A stretch of 5,420 nucleotides of DNA from an uncultured Bacteroidota bacterium. GTDB lineage: Bacteria; Bacteroidota; Bacteroidia; NS11-12g; UBA955. Below are positions 1 through 5,420 of this stretch, piece after piece; the first letter of the stretch is position 1; every line of letters begins with the position of its first letter. Made by a program: the position numbers and the translations under genes. Location: the NCBI GenBank assembly GCA_903959115.1, contig CAJBVU010000145.1, positions 1 to 5,420 of the forward strand. The letters run 5' to 3'. The notes beneath the pieces are model-generated. The model worked only from the letters and a program-made list of their open reading frames with translations. It made no database searches and was not told where the DNA came from.

Positions 1-88
1 ACCTAGCACGATTTTCATCAAACCAGGACTTCTGATTATTGGCAGATAAACCAATAAAAAACTCATAAAACGCCTCCGTGAATCCCAT
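1..88 (-). CDS. DUF2461 / TIGR02453-family protein, N-terminal fragment (runs off left edge)
   Basis: Reading minus from an ATG at 88-86, the frame stays open to the window edge and gives 29 residues beginning MGFTEAFYEFFIGLSANNQK and continuing SWFDENRAR. The pattern 'F..L..NN..WFd.NR.R' is the characteristic start of the DUF2461 (TIGR02453) family, small cytoplasmic proteins of about 220 residues with no settled biochemical role. The ATG is preceded by GGGG and AATTGAG, a weak purine-rich ribosome-binding region. It begins 19 nt after the stop of the M4 peptidase gene on the same strand, with no terminator between, so the two could be cotranscribed, although a functional link is not obvious. 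The rest of the gene lies outside the window. Family assignment rests on this short N-terminal motif only. Confidence 0.72.
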   Translation of the reverse strand, partial: MGFTEAFYEFFIGLSANNQKSWFDENRAR

Positions 89-107
89 CTCAATTCCCCA
101 AAATTGT

Positions 108-3100
108 TTACCGCATAATCTGAATAAAGCCCCTATGTTCCTCCCCCGTCTTATTGTGCTTCATGTGGTAGAAATAAATCCCTACCGGCAACTCAGCACC
201 GCTCGCATCTTTGCCGTTCCAATCGTTTTGATACGCATCGGAATGATAAACCAACTCACCAGCCCTATTATAAATATTCACCAAACGCTTATTGTATTCA
301 AATAACTCCGTCAAATCCCAGTACTCATTATCGATATCCCCATTCGGCGTAATCAAATTCGGGATCCTCACCAATTCAGGATCTACCACTCTCACCCAAA
401 CTGTATCGCGGAACAAGCAACCATTGCTATCCAATGCCAACAACGTATAAACCATACTATCCGTTGGCCTTACAAAAACCGTCTCCAAAGTATCTGTTGA
501 CAACATAAACTGCTTGGGCGACCAACGCCAATTGGAACCGTTATACCCATATAACTTCGCCAAAGTACCCCGAGCTATCACAGTATCCCTCAACGGAATC
601 ATCCGCAAACGGAACTCATTGACAAACAACCCCAACGAATCCAGACAACCCTGGGCGTCCTTCACCCGCAACATATAAATACCCTTTCCCAATCCTGTAG
701 CCTTCGCCGTGTTCTGCTTCATTGGATCATCCCATTGATAAGTTAAAGGCGCAAAACCGCCAGTGGCATTCACCGACAAATACCCCACAGAACTGCCCGC
801 ACAAATCGAAGAATCATGCGCACCCAAACTCAAATTTATCTTCGATGGCGCAACAATCACCTTCACCGAATCGTTATAAGGAATCGAACAGCCATCGCTT
901 ACCACCAATCGGTATGTTTTACTTAATAACGGCGTATCCAAAACTCCCATCGCCGAAATTTGCACCCCATCCAAAAACCACTTTCTTGTCAACGACCTTC
1001 CGCCACCCGCTGTAATTTGAACAATTGTAAAGTCTCCATAACACAATATTGAATCACTCAATGCAATGCTCCCTGTAATTGCGGGAAGCCTATCAACCGT
1101 AAAAATTGACGTGTCATTCAACACAGTACAACCATCTTCCACATGAACGCGATATAGGGTTTTTCCTACGGCGAGCGGATTTACAATCACAGAATTACCG
1201 ACCAACCCTATGCTGTCCCAAATGATTTTCCTATTCGATGCAAGTCCGCCGGAATCCAAAAGGCTAACCGACATTTTCTCGCCATGACATAGAACCGTAT
1301 CTCTTACCGAGCTCAAAAACAAAGGATTTCGCATCGTAACTCTCACCGAGTCGTAGACATCAGGCGAACAACCTTCACTACCCGTGACATAATAGGTTGT
1401 GGTTACCGATGGCCCCACCGTAATTACCGATGCCTTCACTCCGTTGCTCCATGCAAGAGAATAAGCACCTCCGCCATGGAGTCGGTTCCCGCCTTTAATC
1501 GTCGCTCCTACATCAGCGGTCCGGCCTTGACAAATCAATGTATCGTTTGACACAGACATGATCAATGGCAAATAGGTATCCAAACGAGCACTGTCGATTG
1601 CTGAAACCACAGTGCAACCGTCGGTAAGTGTAAGGTATACTTTAACGGTATCTGTTAGGATGATGTATGTCAATGGCGATGTACCCATACCATTCGACCA
1701 TTGATATTTATAACCTGCAGTGTCGCCACCCGAAGCTTTTGCGACCAGGAACATCGTATCGCTGATACAAACGGCGGTATCGGCTTGCATGATTTTCACA
1801 GTTAGGGGCGGTTTGACATAAATTGTTTGAATGGCGGTATCTGGTTTTAATGCGCAACCATCCCATAGCACCACTGTGAATTGCTGCGTTGCCGCGGGGA
1901 ACACAACCTGTGTTTTGCCACCCCCGGAAACACCTGTTCCATACCATGAATAGGTATAGGGGGTGCTGCGGCCGCCTGCGGCGGCCGCAGATAACAACAC
2001 CGGCCTGCCGTTGCACACAACAGTATCCTTGCGCAATCGAACATCCAACGGCTTAAACACCCCCTCATATTCTAACTTAAATCCCTTGCCCGCAACCAAC
2101 GGATCACTATACTGAATAAACCACAAAGCATTCCCTGAAATCGTATTCCACGCACCCGCCAATGGCAATGTACTTCCCGAAAACTGACCCAATCGGTTCG
2201 CGCCCGCCACACTGTTCTTATACATCACCAACGAATCAAATCCCGCCTCGTAATCCAAAACCTTAAAGCGATATCGAATACTGTCCGCACCAGGCAACTT
2301 CAATTTAAACTTTACAATCTGATTGGTGATATAATTGCCCTCACCACCCTCGTCATACACGAAACCTCGACAACCAACCGCACTGTCAGTCCCCGTCTTA
2401 GGCAATAAAAATGCCTTACAAATATCAAAAGTACTATCCACCTTCACATACTGAACCTTTGTCATCGAATCCTTCTTCCCCTTGAAACAACCATCCACAA
2501 CCAACTTCACTGTGTACTTTCCATAACTCGTATACGCATGTGATGTATTCGTAGTCGTTGCAGTTCCACCATCACCAAAATACCATTTGCTCGCTTTGTA
2601 ATTCTCCGAATAATTCAAAAAATTCATCGTTTTACCCGTCGTGCAGGCCACCGTATCACCCGCAAAATTCGCTTTCACATAGGCCGAATCATATTTATTG
2701 CCCACGCCGCAAACCCACCAAGCATTGGTAACCTGAATCACTTCATTGCTGCACTGACCATATAAATCTGCCGCCGATAAAATACTAAATGTCCTCGCAT
2801 CAGCATACGTAGAACTACTCGTCAAATAAACACTCAAATTGCGATACGCAATCTTCGCAGCCTTGCCTATCCCCAACGAATCAATCTTAAACGCATTTCC
2901 CTTCTCATTGGTTCCAGTAACTCCTTTTGCAATCAAATAATACCAGTAATTCTGAACTCCACTATTTGTATGAACACCCCCATTATCGCCCGCACCTGCA
3001 TACCAACTCACACCTTTATAATATTTGGGATGACTAAATAAATTAGGATTCACCATGCTCCGAATTCCATTGCCCGATGGCGTGATATCTTCCCCAATTC

Positions 3101-4346
3101 TCCAATTGAACTTCGTTGGCCTTGCCCATATTTCAATGGTCTGACCAAAAACGTCGCTAAAACTCTCATTCAATGCACCGCTCTCATAACTATAAACCAA
3201 ATTCGCAGTATTCGTTGTCACAGCGTGGGCGATTTCATGCCCGCACACATCCAAAGAAGTAAGTGGCGTAAATTTAGTCCCGTCGCCATCCCCATATGTC
3301 ATTCGAGTGCCGTCCCAAAAAGCATTGTTATAATTCGAATTATAATGAACATAACTCAAAATCTTGGCACCATTTCCGTCGTAACTGTTCCTTGAATGCA
3401 CGTTCATAAAATAGTCGTATGTCATCTCAGCACCCCAATGTGCGTCCGTTGCCACCTCGTCTTTATTGACATTCACATTATTCCACGTATTGTCGGCATC
3501 CGTAAAATCAACCCCGCCAGAATAGGTAGTCCCCTTCTTTAAATTATACGTTTCGATGCCCGTACCTCTTCCCATTTCACGAAGCCTAAAATTGTTCGTG
3601 GCCGTGCTATCCGTAATGATTTTCTGTGACCCACTGTATTTCGTCACCGCCGTCCCCTTGCTGTCGCCATGCAAAATCAAATCGTTCGATGCAACAATCT
3701 CGCCGGTCTCCGCATCCACAAAAATCGACTTCCCAGCCAACGGTTCACTCGCCATCACATCAAACTGATAACAAAGTCGATGCGCACCTCCCAAACTCAA
3801 ACCTTGAGCAATATAAATCAACTTGCCCTTCGGAAAATAGGTAGTATCCGCAACCCCTGTTGCCATCTGAAGCGCTTCGTTCTGACCGGCATCGTCCCAA
3901 TAATATTTACTCGCCGGTAAAGAAGTTAAAGCCAATTTCAACGCCGATGCTTCTTCCAACACTTTTTTGCCTGAAAACTGAGATTCAGAGACAAAATCTC
4001 CATTTACCGACAAGATTCTCCCTTGTTTTGTATGAACGATACCCATCGATAAATAAGATGGAATTCCTTGATAATATTGACGTATACGATAGTGGGTCTG
4101 ACCCAAATCATCAGAGATTTCTTGATACTTCCGCCATTCCGTTTGCGATGTATATTTACCCAATTTCGACACTACTATTGGCCATTGCTCAGCGCTGGGC
4201 CGCTCAATTTCCTTAAATAAAACCATTTTAGGGTTTTCTAAAACCTTGTGCGGCATTGAACCATCAATCAACACCTGCGCCTTCAATCCCCCCACAACCA
4301 ACAACACAAAGAACAATAAGAATCTGTGAGTAACCGATTTTACCAT
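108..4346 (-). CDS. Secreted M4 (thermolysin-family) metallopeptidase with PKD, CUB-like and Ig-like repeats and a T9SS type B sorting domain
   Basis: A 1412-residue zinc endopeptidase predicted to be exported by Sec and then by type IX secretion. Residues 1-24 are a signal peptide (VKSVTHR, hydrophobic core, likely cut after KAQ). Residues ~25-225 are the propeptide, with an FTP-like stretch at 79-118 (DDLGQTHYRIRQYYQGIP). The M4 domain covers ~228-550. H370-E371-I-A-H374 supplies two zinc ligands and the catalytic Glu, E394 in GALNESFSD is the third ligand, and D454/H459 in DNGGVHTNSG match thermolysin D226/H231 with exact spacing (Glu to His 88). N341-AFWD is the substrate-binding edge. 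Downstream are a PKD domain (557-638, WYFGDGG), a CUB-like domain (~655-764), seven Ig/PKD-like repeats (~771-1320) and a CHU_C domain (~1326-1412: ITPNGD, W.G, LPVGIYFY). This start is chosen because any later one removes the basic n-region of the signal peptide. The frame is intact. It is far longer than bacillolysins because of the C-terminal domains. Substrate unknown. Confidence 0.96.
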   Translation of the reverse strand: MVKSVTHRFLLFFVLLVVGGLKAQVLIDGSMPHKVLENPKMVLFKEIERPSAEQWPIVVSKLGKYTSQTEWRKYQEISDDLGQTHYRIRQYYQGIPSYLSMGIVHTKQGRILSVNGDFVSESQFSGKKVLEEASALKLALTSLPASKYYWDDAGQNEALQMATGVADTTYFPKGKLIYIAQGLSLGGAHRLCYQFDVMASEPLAGKSIFVDAETGEIVASNDLILHGDSKGTAVTKYSGSQKIITDSTATNNFRLREMGRGTGIETYNLKKGTTYSGGVDFTDADNTWNNVNVNKDEVATDAHWGAEMTYDYFMNVHSRNSYDGNGAKILSYVHYNSNYNNAFWDGTRMTYGDGDGTKFTPLTSLDVCGHEIAHAVTTNTANLVYSYESGALNESFSDVFGQTIEIWARPTKFNWRIGEDITPSGNGIRSMVNPNLFSHPKYYKGVSWYAGAGDNGGVHTNSGVQNYWYYLIAKGVTGTNEKGNAFKIDSLGIGKAAKIAYRNLSVYLTSSSTYADARTFSILSAADLYGQCSNEVIQVTNAWWVCGVGNKYDSAYVKANFAGDTVACTTGKTMNFLNYSENYKASKWYFGDGGTATTTNTSHAYTSYGKYTVKLVVDGCFKGKKDSMTKVQYVKVDSTFDICKAFLLPKTGTDSAVGCRGFVYDEGGEGNYITNQIVKFKLKLPGADSIRYRFKVLDYEAGFDSLVMYKNSVAGANRLGQFSGSTLPLAGAWNTISGNALWFIQYSDPLVAGKGFKLEYEGVFKPLDVRLRKDTVVCNGRPVLLSAAAAGGRSTPYTYSWYGTGVSGGGKTQVVFPAATQQFTVVLWDGCALKPDTAIQTIYVKPPLTVKIMQADTAVCISDTMFLVAKASGGDTAGYKYQWSNGMGTSPLTYIILTDTVKVYLTLTDGCTVVSAIDSARLDTYLPLIMSVSNDTLICQGRTADVGATIKGGNRLHGGGAYSLAWSNGVKASVITVGPSVTTTYYVTGSEGCSPDVYDSVRVTMRNPLFLSSVRDTVLCHGEKMSVSLLDSGGLASNRKIIWDSIGLVGNSVIVNPLAVGKTLYRVHVEDGCTVLNDTSIFTVDRLPAITGSIALSDSILCYGDFTIVQITAGGGRSLTRKWFLDGVQISAMGVLDTPLLSKTYRLVVSDGCSIPYNDSVKVIVAPSKINLSLGAHDSSICAGSSVGYLSVNATGGFAPLTYQWDDPMKQNTAKATGLGKGIYMLRVKDAQGCLDSLGLFVNEFRLRMIPLRDTVIARGTLAKLYGYNGSNWRWSPKQFMLSTDTLETVFVRPTDSMVYTLLALDSNGCLFRDTVWVRVVDPELVRIPNLITPNGDIDNEYWDLTELFEYNKRLVNIYNRAGELVYHSDAYQNDWNGKDASGAELPVGIYFYHMKHNKTGEEHRGFIQIMR
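111..371 (-). other. CHU_C / gliding motility-associated C-terminal domain (T9SS type B sorting signal) of the M4 peptidase
   Basis: Residues ~1326-1412 carry the landmarks of the TIGR04131/CHU_C domain: IPNLITPNGD, then a strand VNIYNRAGELVY, then DWNGKD, LPVGIYFY, and a terminal GFIQIMR. In Bacteroidota this domain routes a protein through the type IX secretion system. Proteins with the type B version are often released or attached at the surface together with PorP/SprF-like partners. No PorP/SprF-type gene is visible here, so any such partner would be encoded elsewhere. Confidence 0.9.
387..2036 (-). repeat. Seven tandem ~80-residue Ig/PKD-like domains within the M4 peptidase (protein-level repeat)
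   Basis: Residues ~771-1320 of the M4 protein repeat a frame that starts with D-[TS]-x-x-C, holds a GG turn and an aromatic or W strand, and ends with [DE/Q]GC. The first Cys falls at 778, 860, 939, 1020, 1102 and 1182, and the second at 831, 911, 993, 1073, 1153 and 1234. This gives 51-54 residues inside each pair and 79-82 between units, so one disulfide per domain is likely. A seventh unit (about 1254-1320) keeps the second Cys (C1310) but has Ala1258 at the first position. Similar units are common in large Bacteroidota surface proteins (SprB-like or Ig-like). They probably form a rigid stalk or an adhesive segment between the protease and the sorting domain. The repeats have diverged in sequence, and I saw no matching DNA-level repeats. 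Confidence 0.8.
1966..1990. repeat. Perfect GC-rich inverted repeat (10-bp arms, 5-nt spacer) inside the M4 coding sequence
   Basis: Arm CTGCGGCCGC at 1966-1975, spacer CTGCG, arm GCGGCCGCAG at 1981-1990. Each arm contains an octamer GCGGCCGC, at 1968-1975 and 1981-1988. On the coding strand this region encodes the Ala-Ala-Ala-Ala-Gly-Gly-Arg-Ser stretch at about residues 787-794, in the turn of the first Ig-like repeat. The surrounding sequence is much less GC-rich. The mRNA could fold a very stable hairpin here. Confidence 0.85.
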
Positions 4347-4371
4347 AAAATCAAAAATACAATAAAGATTG

Positions 4372-4402
4372 GAAATCTACAGACTCATGGTGTAAATCCA
4401 AA
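4372..4402 (-). promoter_or_regulatory. Candidate Bacteroidota-type promoter for the M4 peptidase
   Basis: On the minus strand, TTTG (4402-4399), a 19-nt spacer and TAGATTTC (4379-4372) fit the Bacteroidota primary sigma pattern TTTG / TAnnTTTG with one mismatch. This would leave a leader of roughly 20 nt before the ATG at 4346, AT-rich and without a Shine-Dalgarno sequence. The TTTG lies in the U-tract of the tRNA terminator, so the fit may be chance in T-rich DNA. A perfect TATTTTTG at 4359-4352 is too close to the start codon to serve. Confidence 0.35.
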
Positions 4403-4431
4403 AACAAAAAAGCCACCTAAACTAGATGGCT
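4400..4431 (-). terminator. Intrinsic terminator of the tRNA-Arg gene
   Basis: In the minus-strand RNA, AGCCAUCU (4431-4424) pairs with AGGUGGCU (4418-4411) over 8 bp, including one G-U, around the loop AGUUU. A U-rich tract (UUUUU, G, UUUUU) follows at 4410-4400. The hairpin begins two bases after the encoded CCA of the tRNA. The G-U pair becomes C-A on the plus strand and there is no plus-strand T-run, so termination is directed to minus transcripts only. It also separates the tRNA from the M4 gene. Confidence 0.88.
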
Positions 4432-4433
4432 AT

Positions 4434-4510
4434 TGGTGCACGCGTAGGGATTCGAACCCCAAACCTTCTCATCCGTAGTGAGATGCTCTATCCAATTGAG
4501 CTACGCATGC
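4434..4510 (-). tRNA. tRNA-Arg (anticodon ACG), CCA encoded
   Basis: The minus strand folds into a complete cloverleaf: acceptor GCATGCG/CGCGTGC with one T-G pair, D stem GCTC/GAGC, anticodon stem TCTCA/TGAGA with loop CTACGGA, a five-base variable region, and T stem TGGGG/CCCTA with loop TTCGAAT. The anticodon ACG is at 4476-4474, so this is the arginine tRNA whose A34 is normally converted to inosine by TadA to read CGU, CGC and CGA. The discriminator is A (4437), and CCA is encoded at 4436-4434. The promoter at 4559-4589 and terminator at 4400-4431 make it a single-gene transcription unit. No duplicated 3' end suggesting an integrated element is seen nearby. Confidence 0.97.
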
Positions 4511-4530
4511 ATTACTCTCCAAGGCTGCAA

Positions 4531-4556
4531 GGGTTGGGAACAACCCCGGAAAGGGG
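4531..4556 (-). other. Pair of mutually exclusive hairpins in the tRNA-Arg leader
   Basis: Between the tRNA promoter and the mature 5' end, GGGTTG (4531-4536) and CAACCC (4541-4546) form a perfect 6-bp stem with a four-base loop. CCCC (4544-4547) could instead pair with GGGG (4553-4556) around a five-base loop. The two stems share 4544-4546. The element could help precursor folding or processing. A regulatory role is speculative, and the predicted transcription start lies near the outer arm. Confidence 0.4.
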
Positions 4557-4558
4557 TG

Positions 4559-4589
4559 CAAATATAGCAATTATTGTTGCAATTTCAAA
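4559..4589 (-). promoter_or_regulatory. Promoter of tRNA-Arg (Bacteroidota TTTG-N19-TATATTTG)
   Basis: On the minus strand TTTG (4589-4586), exactly 19 nt, then TATATTTG (4566-4559) match the Bacteroidota primary-sigma -33/-7 consensus TTTG / TAnnTTTG at every defined position. Transcription would begin a few bases downstream, around 4550-4555, leaving a leader of about 40 nt before the mature tRNA 5' end at 4510. The perfect match suits a strongly expressed stable RNA. Confidence 0.8.
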
Positions 4590-4595
4590 TGAATT

Positions 4596-4609
4596 ATGGA
4601 AATTTCCAT
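4596..4609. repeat. 14-bp perfect palindrome ATGGAAATTTCCAT
   Basis: The sequence is its own reverse complement over 14 bases with no spacer. It sits 6 bp upstream of the tRNA promoter's -33 element and 63 bp before the plus-strand start codon, in the shared upstream region of two divergent genes. It has the form of a dimeric regulator site, but no regulator is identified and an AT-rich chance palindrome is possible. Confidence 0.45.
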
Positions 4610-4643
4610 CCAAACCCAAACCCAAAAACCCATCAAATACCAC

Positions 4644-4662
4644 GCAATTTGTGTTAAATTGC
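4644..4662. promoter_or_regulatory. Dyad GCAATTT-N5-AAATTGC just upstream of the DUF5117-type metalloprotease start
   Basis: Perfect 7-bp arms at 4644-4650 and 4656-4662 flank GTGTT and end 10 nt before the ATG. It could be an operator or a leader hairpin over the translation start region. The half-site GCAATTT occurs again at 4579-4585, and GCAATTA at 4567-4573, both inside the tRNA promoter spacer. Function is inferred from position only. Confidence 0.4.
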
Positions 4663-4672
4663 AGCACTGTTT

Positions 4673-5420
4673 ATGAAAAAATCTATCGTCGTTGTAGTGG
4701 CCATCGCCTGCGCCATCGCCCCTGTCCTCAGTAACAAACCGCCTAAAAAACAAAAAGGCGCAACCCCCGCTCCCGCTGCAGAATCTGCGGCACCCGGAAC
4801 CGATAAACCCAAAGATAAAACGGCCACCATCGAAAGCAAAACCAAAAATTGTGTCAAAATCGACGGGCTATTTCCTCTTTATCAAGATAGCACCGATGGC
4901 AAATTGTACCTTTTGGTGAACGCCAAACAACTCAATACTGAATTCATTCACTTTGCCTATACAGAAAATGGCGTCATTGCCGCCGGCCTTCACCGTGGAC
5001 AATATCGCGATTCACGCATCTTCAAAATCACCAAATTCTATGGTAACCTAGAGTTTAGCCAGATCAATACAAACTATTATTTCAACCCAAGTAGCCCACT
5101 TGCAAAAAGTCAGGAAGCCAACGTTTCCAATGCACCTCTTGCATTTGAAAAAATCCTAGCAGAAAACAAGAAAACCGGTGATTACCTGATCGACGCTGAT
5201 GAACTTTTCTTGTCAGAGAAATTGCATCAAATCAAAGAGGGCGGTCGTCCAGGCGCCGAAGGTTTCAAACTAGGTAACCTAGCTAAAGGAAAAACGCAAT
5301 ATTTAAAAATCAAAAACTATCCAGAGAATACGGATTTCGTGGTTCGCTATGTATACGACAACCCAGCACCTATGGGCGGTGGAGAAGACATCGCCGACCC
5401 CCGCTCTGTATCGATTGAGT
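4673..5420 (+). CDS. Secreted zinc-dependent metalloprotease of the DUF5118/DUF5117 type, N-terminal part (runs off right edge)
   Basis: From the ATG at 4673 the frame is open for 249 codons to the window edge. Residues 1-20 are a signal peptide (MKKSIVVVVAIACAIAPVLS). Residues ~21-58 form a Lys/Pro/Ala-rich low-complexity linker. Residues ~59-100 (KIDGLFPLYQDSTDGKLYLL, then FIHFAY) resemble DUF5118. From ~103 on, the pattern GLHRGQYRDSRIFKI, then YYFNPSSPLAKSQE and YLIDADELFLSE, resembles DUF5117. In Bacteroidota and other bacteria these two domains precede a gluzincin-type HExxH catalytic domain in proteins of about 800-900 residues; that part would lie beyond the window, so catalysis cannot be confirmed. 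Cys13 lies in the hydrophobic core without a good lipobox, so a Sec-released periplasmic or outer-envelope protein is more likely than a lipoprotein. No Shine-Dalgarno sequence or convincing promoter is seen. The nearest upstream ATG (4596) is out of frame. Confidence 0.82.
   Translation, partial: MKKSIVVVVAIACAIAPVLSNKPPKKQKGATPAPAAESAAPGTDKPKDKTATIESKTKNCVKIDGLFPLYQDSTDGKLYLLVNAKQLNTEFIHFAYTENGVIAAGLHRGQYRDSRIFKITKFYGNLEFSQINTNYYFNPSSPLAKSQEANVSNAPLAFEKILAENKKTGDYLIDADELFLSEKLHQIKEGGRPGAEGFKLGNLAKGKTQYLKIKNYPENTDFVVRYVYDNPAPMGGGEDIADPRSVSIE

Noticed and set aside
36..57. Inverted repeat TTATTGG-N8-CCAATAA as a terminator for the M4 gene
   Set aside because: It lies inside the DUF2461-family coding frame, and the T-run on the minus strand precedes rather than follows the hairpin.
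78..305. Plus-strand open frames within the M4 gene (78-305, 722-1015, 3556-3920, 3860-4216)
   Set aside because: They are reverse-strand shadows of a confirmed coding region, rich in Pro/Ser/His/Asn, as expected from antisense reading.
1708..2068. Two minus-strand open frames overlapping the M4 gene in other frames
   Set aside because: They are entirely inside the long, domain-supported M4 coding frame and have no start signals or family features. The GC-rich hairpin region suppresses stops.
4352..4359. Perfect TATTTTTG (-7 consensus) on the minus strand before the M4 gene
   Set aside because: It ends 5 nt before the ATG, so transcription would start at or inside the start codon, and no later start keeps the signal peptide.
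4654..4661. TTAAATTG as a -7 element for the plus-strand metalloprotease
   Set aside because: It has two mismatches to TAnnTTTG, no TTTG or TTG at the right upstream distance, and lies within the dyad. The promoter remains unassigned.
4709..4711. Cys13 of the plus-strand metalloprotease as a lipoprotein cysteine
   Set aside because: The preceding residues AIA are a poor lipobox and would leave a very short hydrophobic core. A standard signal peptide ending near Ser20 fits better.
4426..4734. 102-residue plus-strand open frame over the tRNA region
   Set aside because: It runs antisense through the tRNA-Arg gene and its promoter, then out of frame into the metalloprotease. There is no family resemblance.
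4571..4857. Two minus-strand open frames (4571-4753 and 4654-4857)
   Set aside because: They lie antisense to the signal peptide and linker of the plus-strand metalloprotease. Their hydrophobic look is a reverse-strand artefact of the biased linker codons.

Overview
The window looks like Bacteroidota chromosome, probably Chitinophagales, Sphingobacteriales or a relative. Four things point there: a gliding-motility/type IX secretion C-terminal domain on a secreted protease, promoter-like elements of the TTTG-N19-TAnnTTTG type, AT-rich leaders without a clear Shine-Dalgarno sequence, and a DUF5118/DUF5117-type metalloprotease. The lineage is inferred from these features, not from a database match.

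Layout. On the minus strand, reading right to left, there is a tRNA-Arg(ACG) gene (4434-4510) with its own promoter (4559-4589) and intrinsic terminator (4400-4431). Next comes a very large secreted thermolysin-family (M4) metallopeptidase of 1412 residues (4346-108). After a 19-nt gap comes the beginning of a DUF2461/TIGR02453-family gene, which runs off the left edge (88-1). On the plus strand, diverging from the tRNA, is the first 249 codons of a second secreted metallopeptidase of the DUF5118/DUF5117 type (4673 to the right edge); its catalytic domain lies outside the window.

The M4 protein is a multidomain surface or secreted enzyme. In order it has a signal peptide, an FTP/PepSY-like propeptide, a complete M4 catalytic domain with all expected zinc and catalytic residues, a PKD domain, a CUB-like domain, a stalk of seven ~80-residue Ig/PKD-like repeats with a regularly spaced cysteine pair, and a CHU_C (type B) type IX sorting domain. 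It should cross the inner membrane by Sec and the outer membrane by T9SS.

The 326-bp gap between the two protease start codons (4347-4672) is densely organised: tRNA, promoter, terminator, a 14-bp perfect palindrome, a G-rich minus-strand tract and a 7+7 dyad just before the plus-strand start. No mobile element, CRISPR array or phage gene is visible. I found no clearly new system. The most notable points are the cysteine-framed repeat stalk, the compact tRNA/protease regulatory layout and two genes cut by the window edges.
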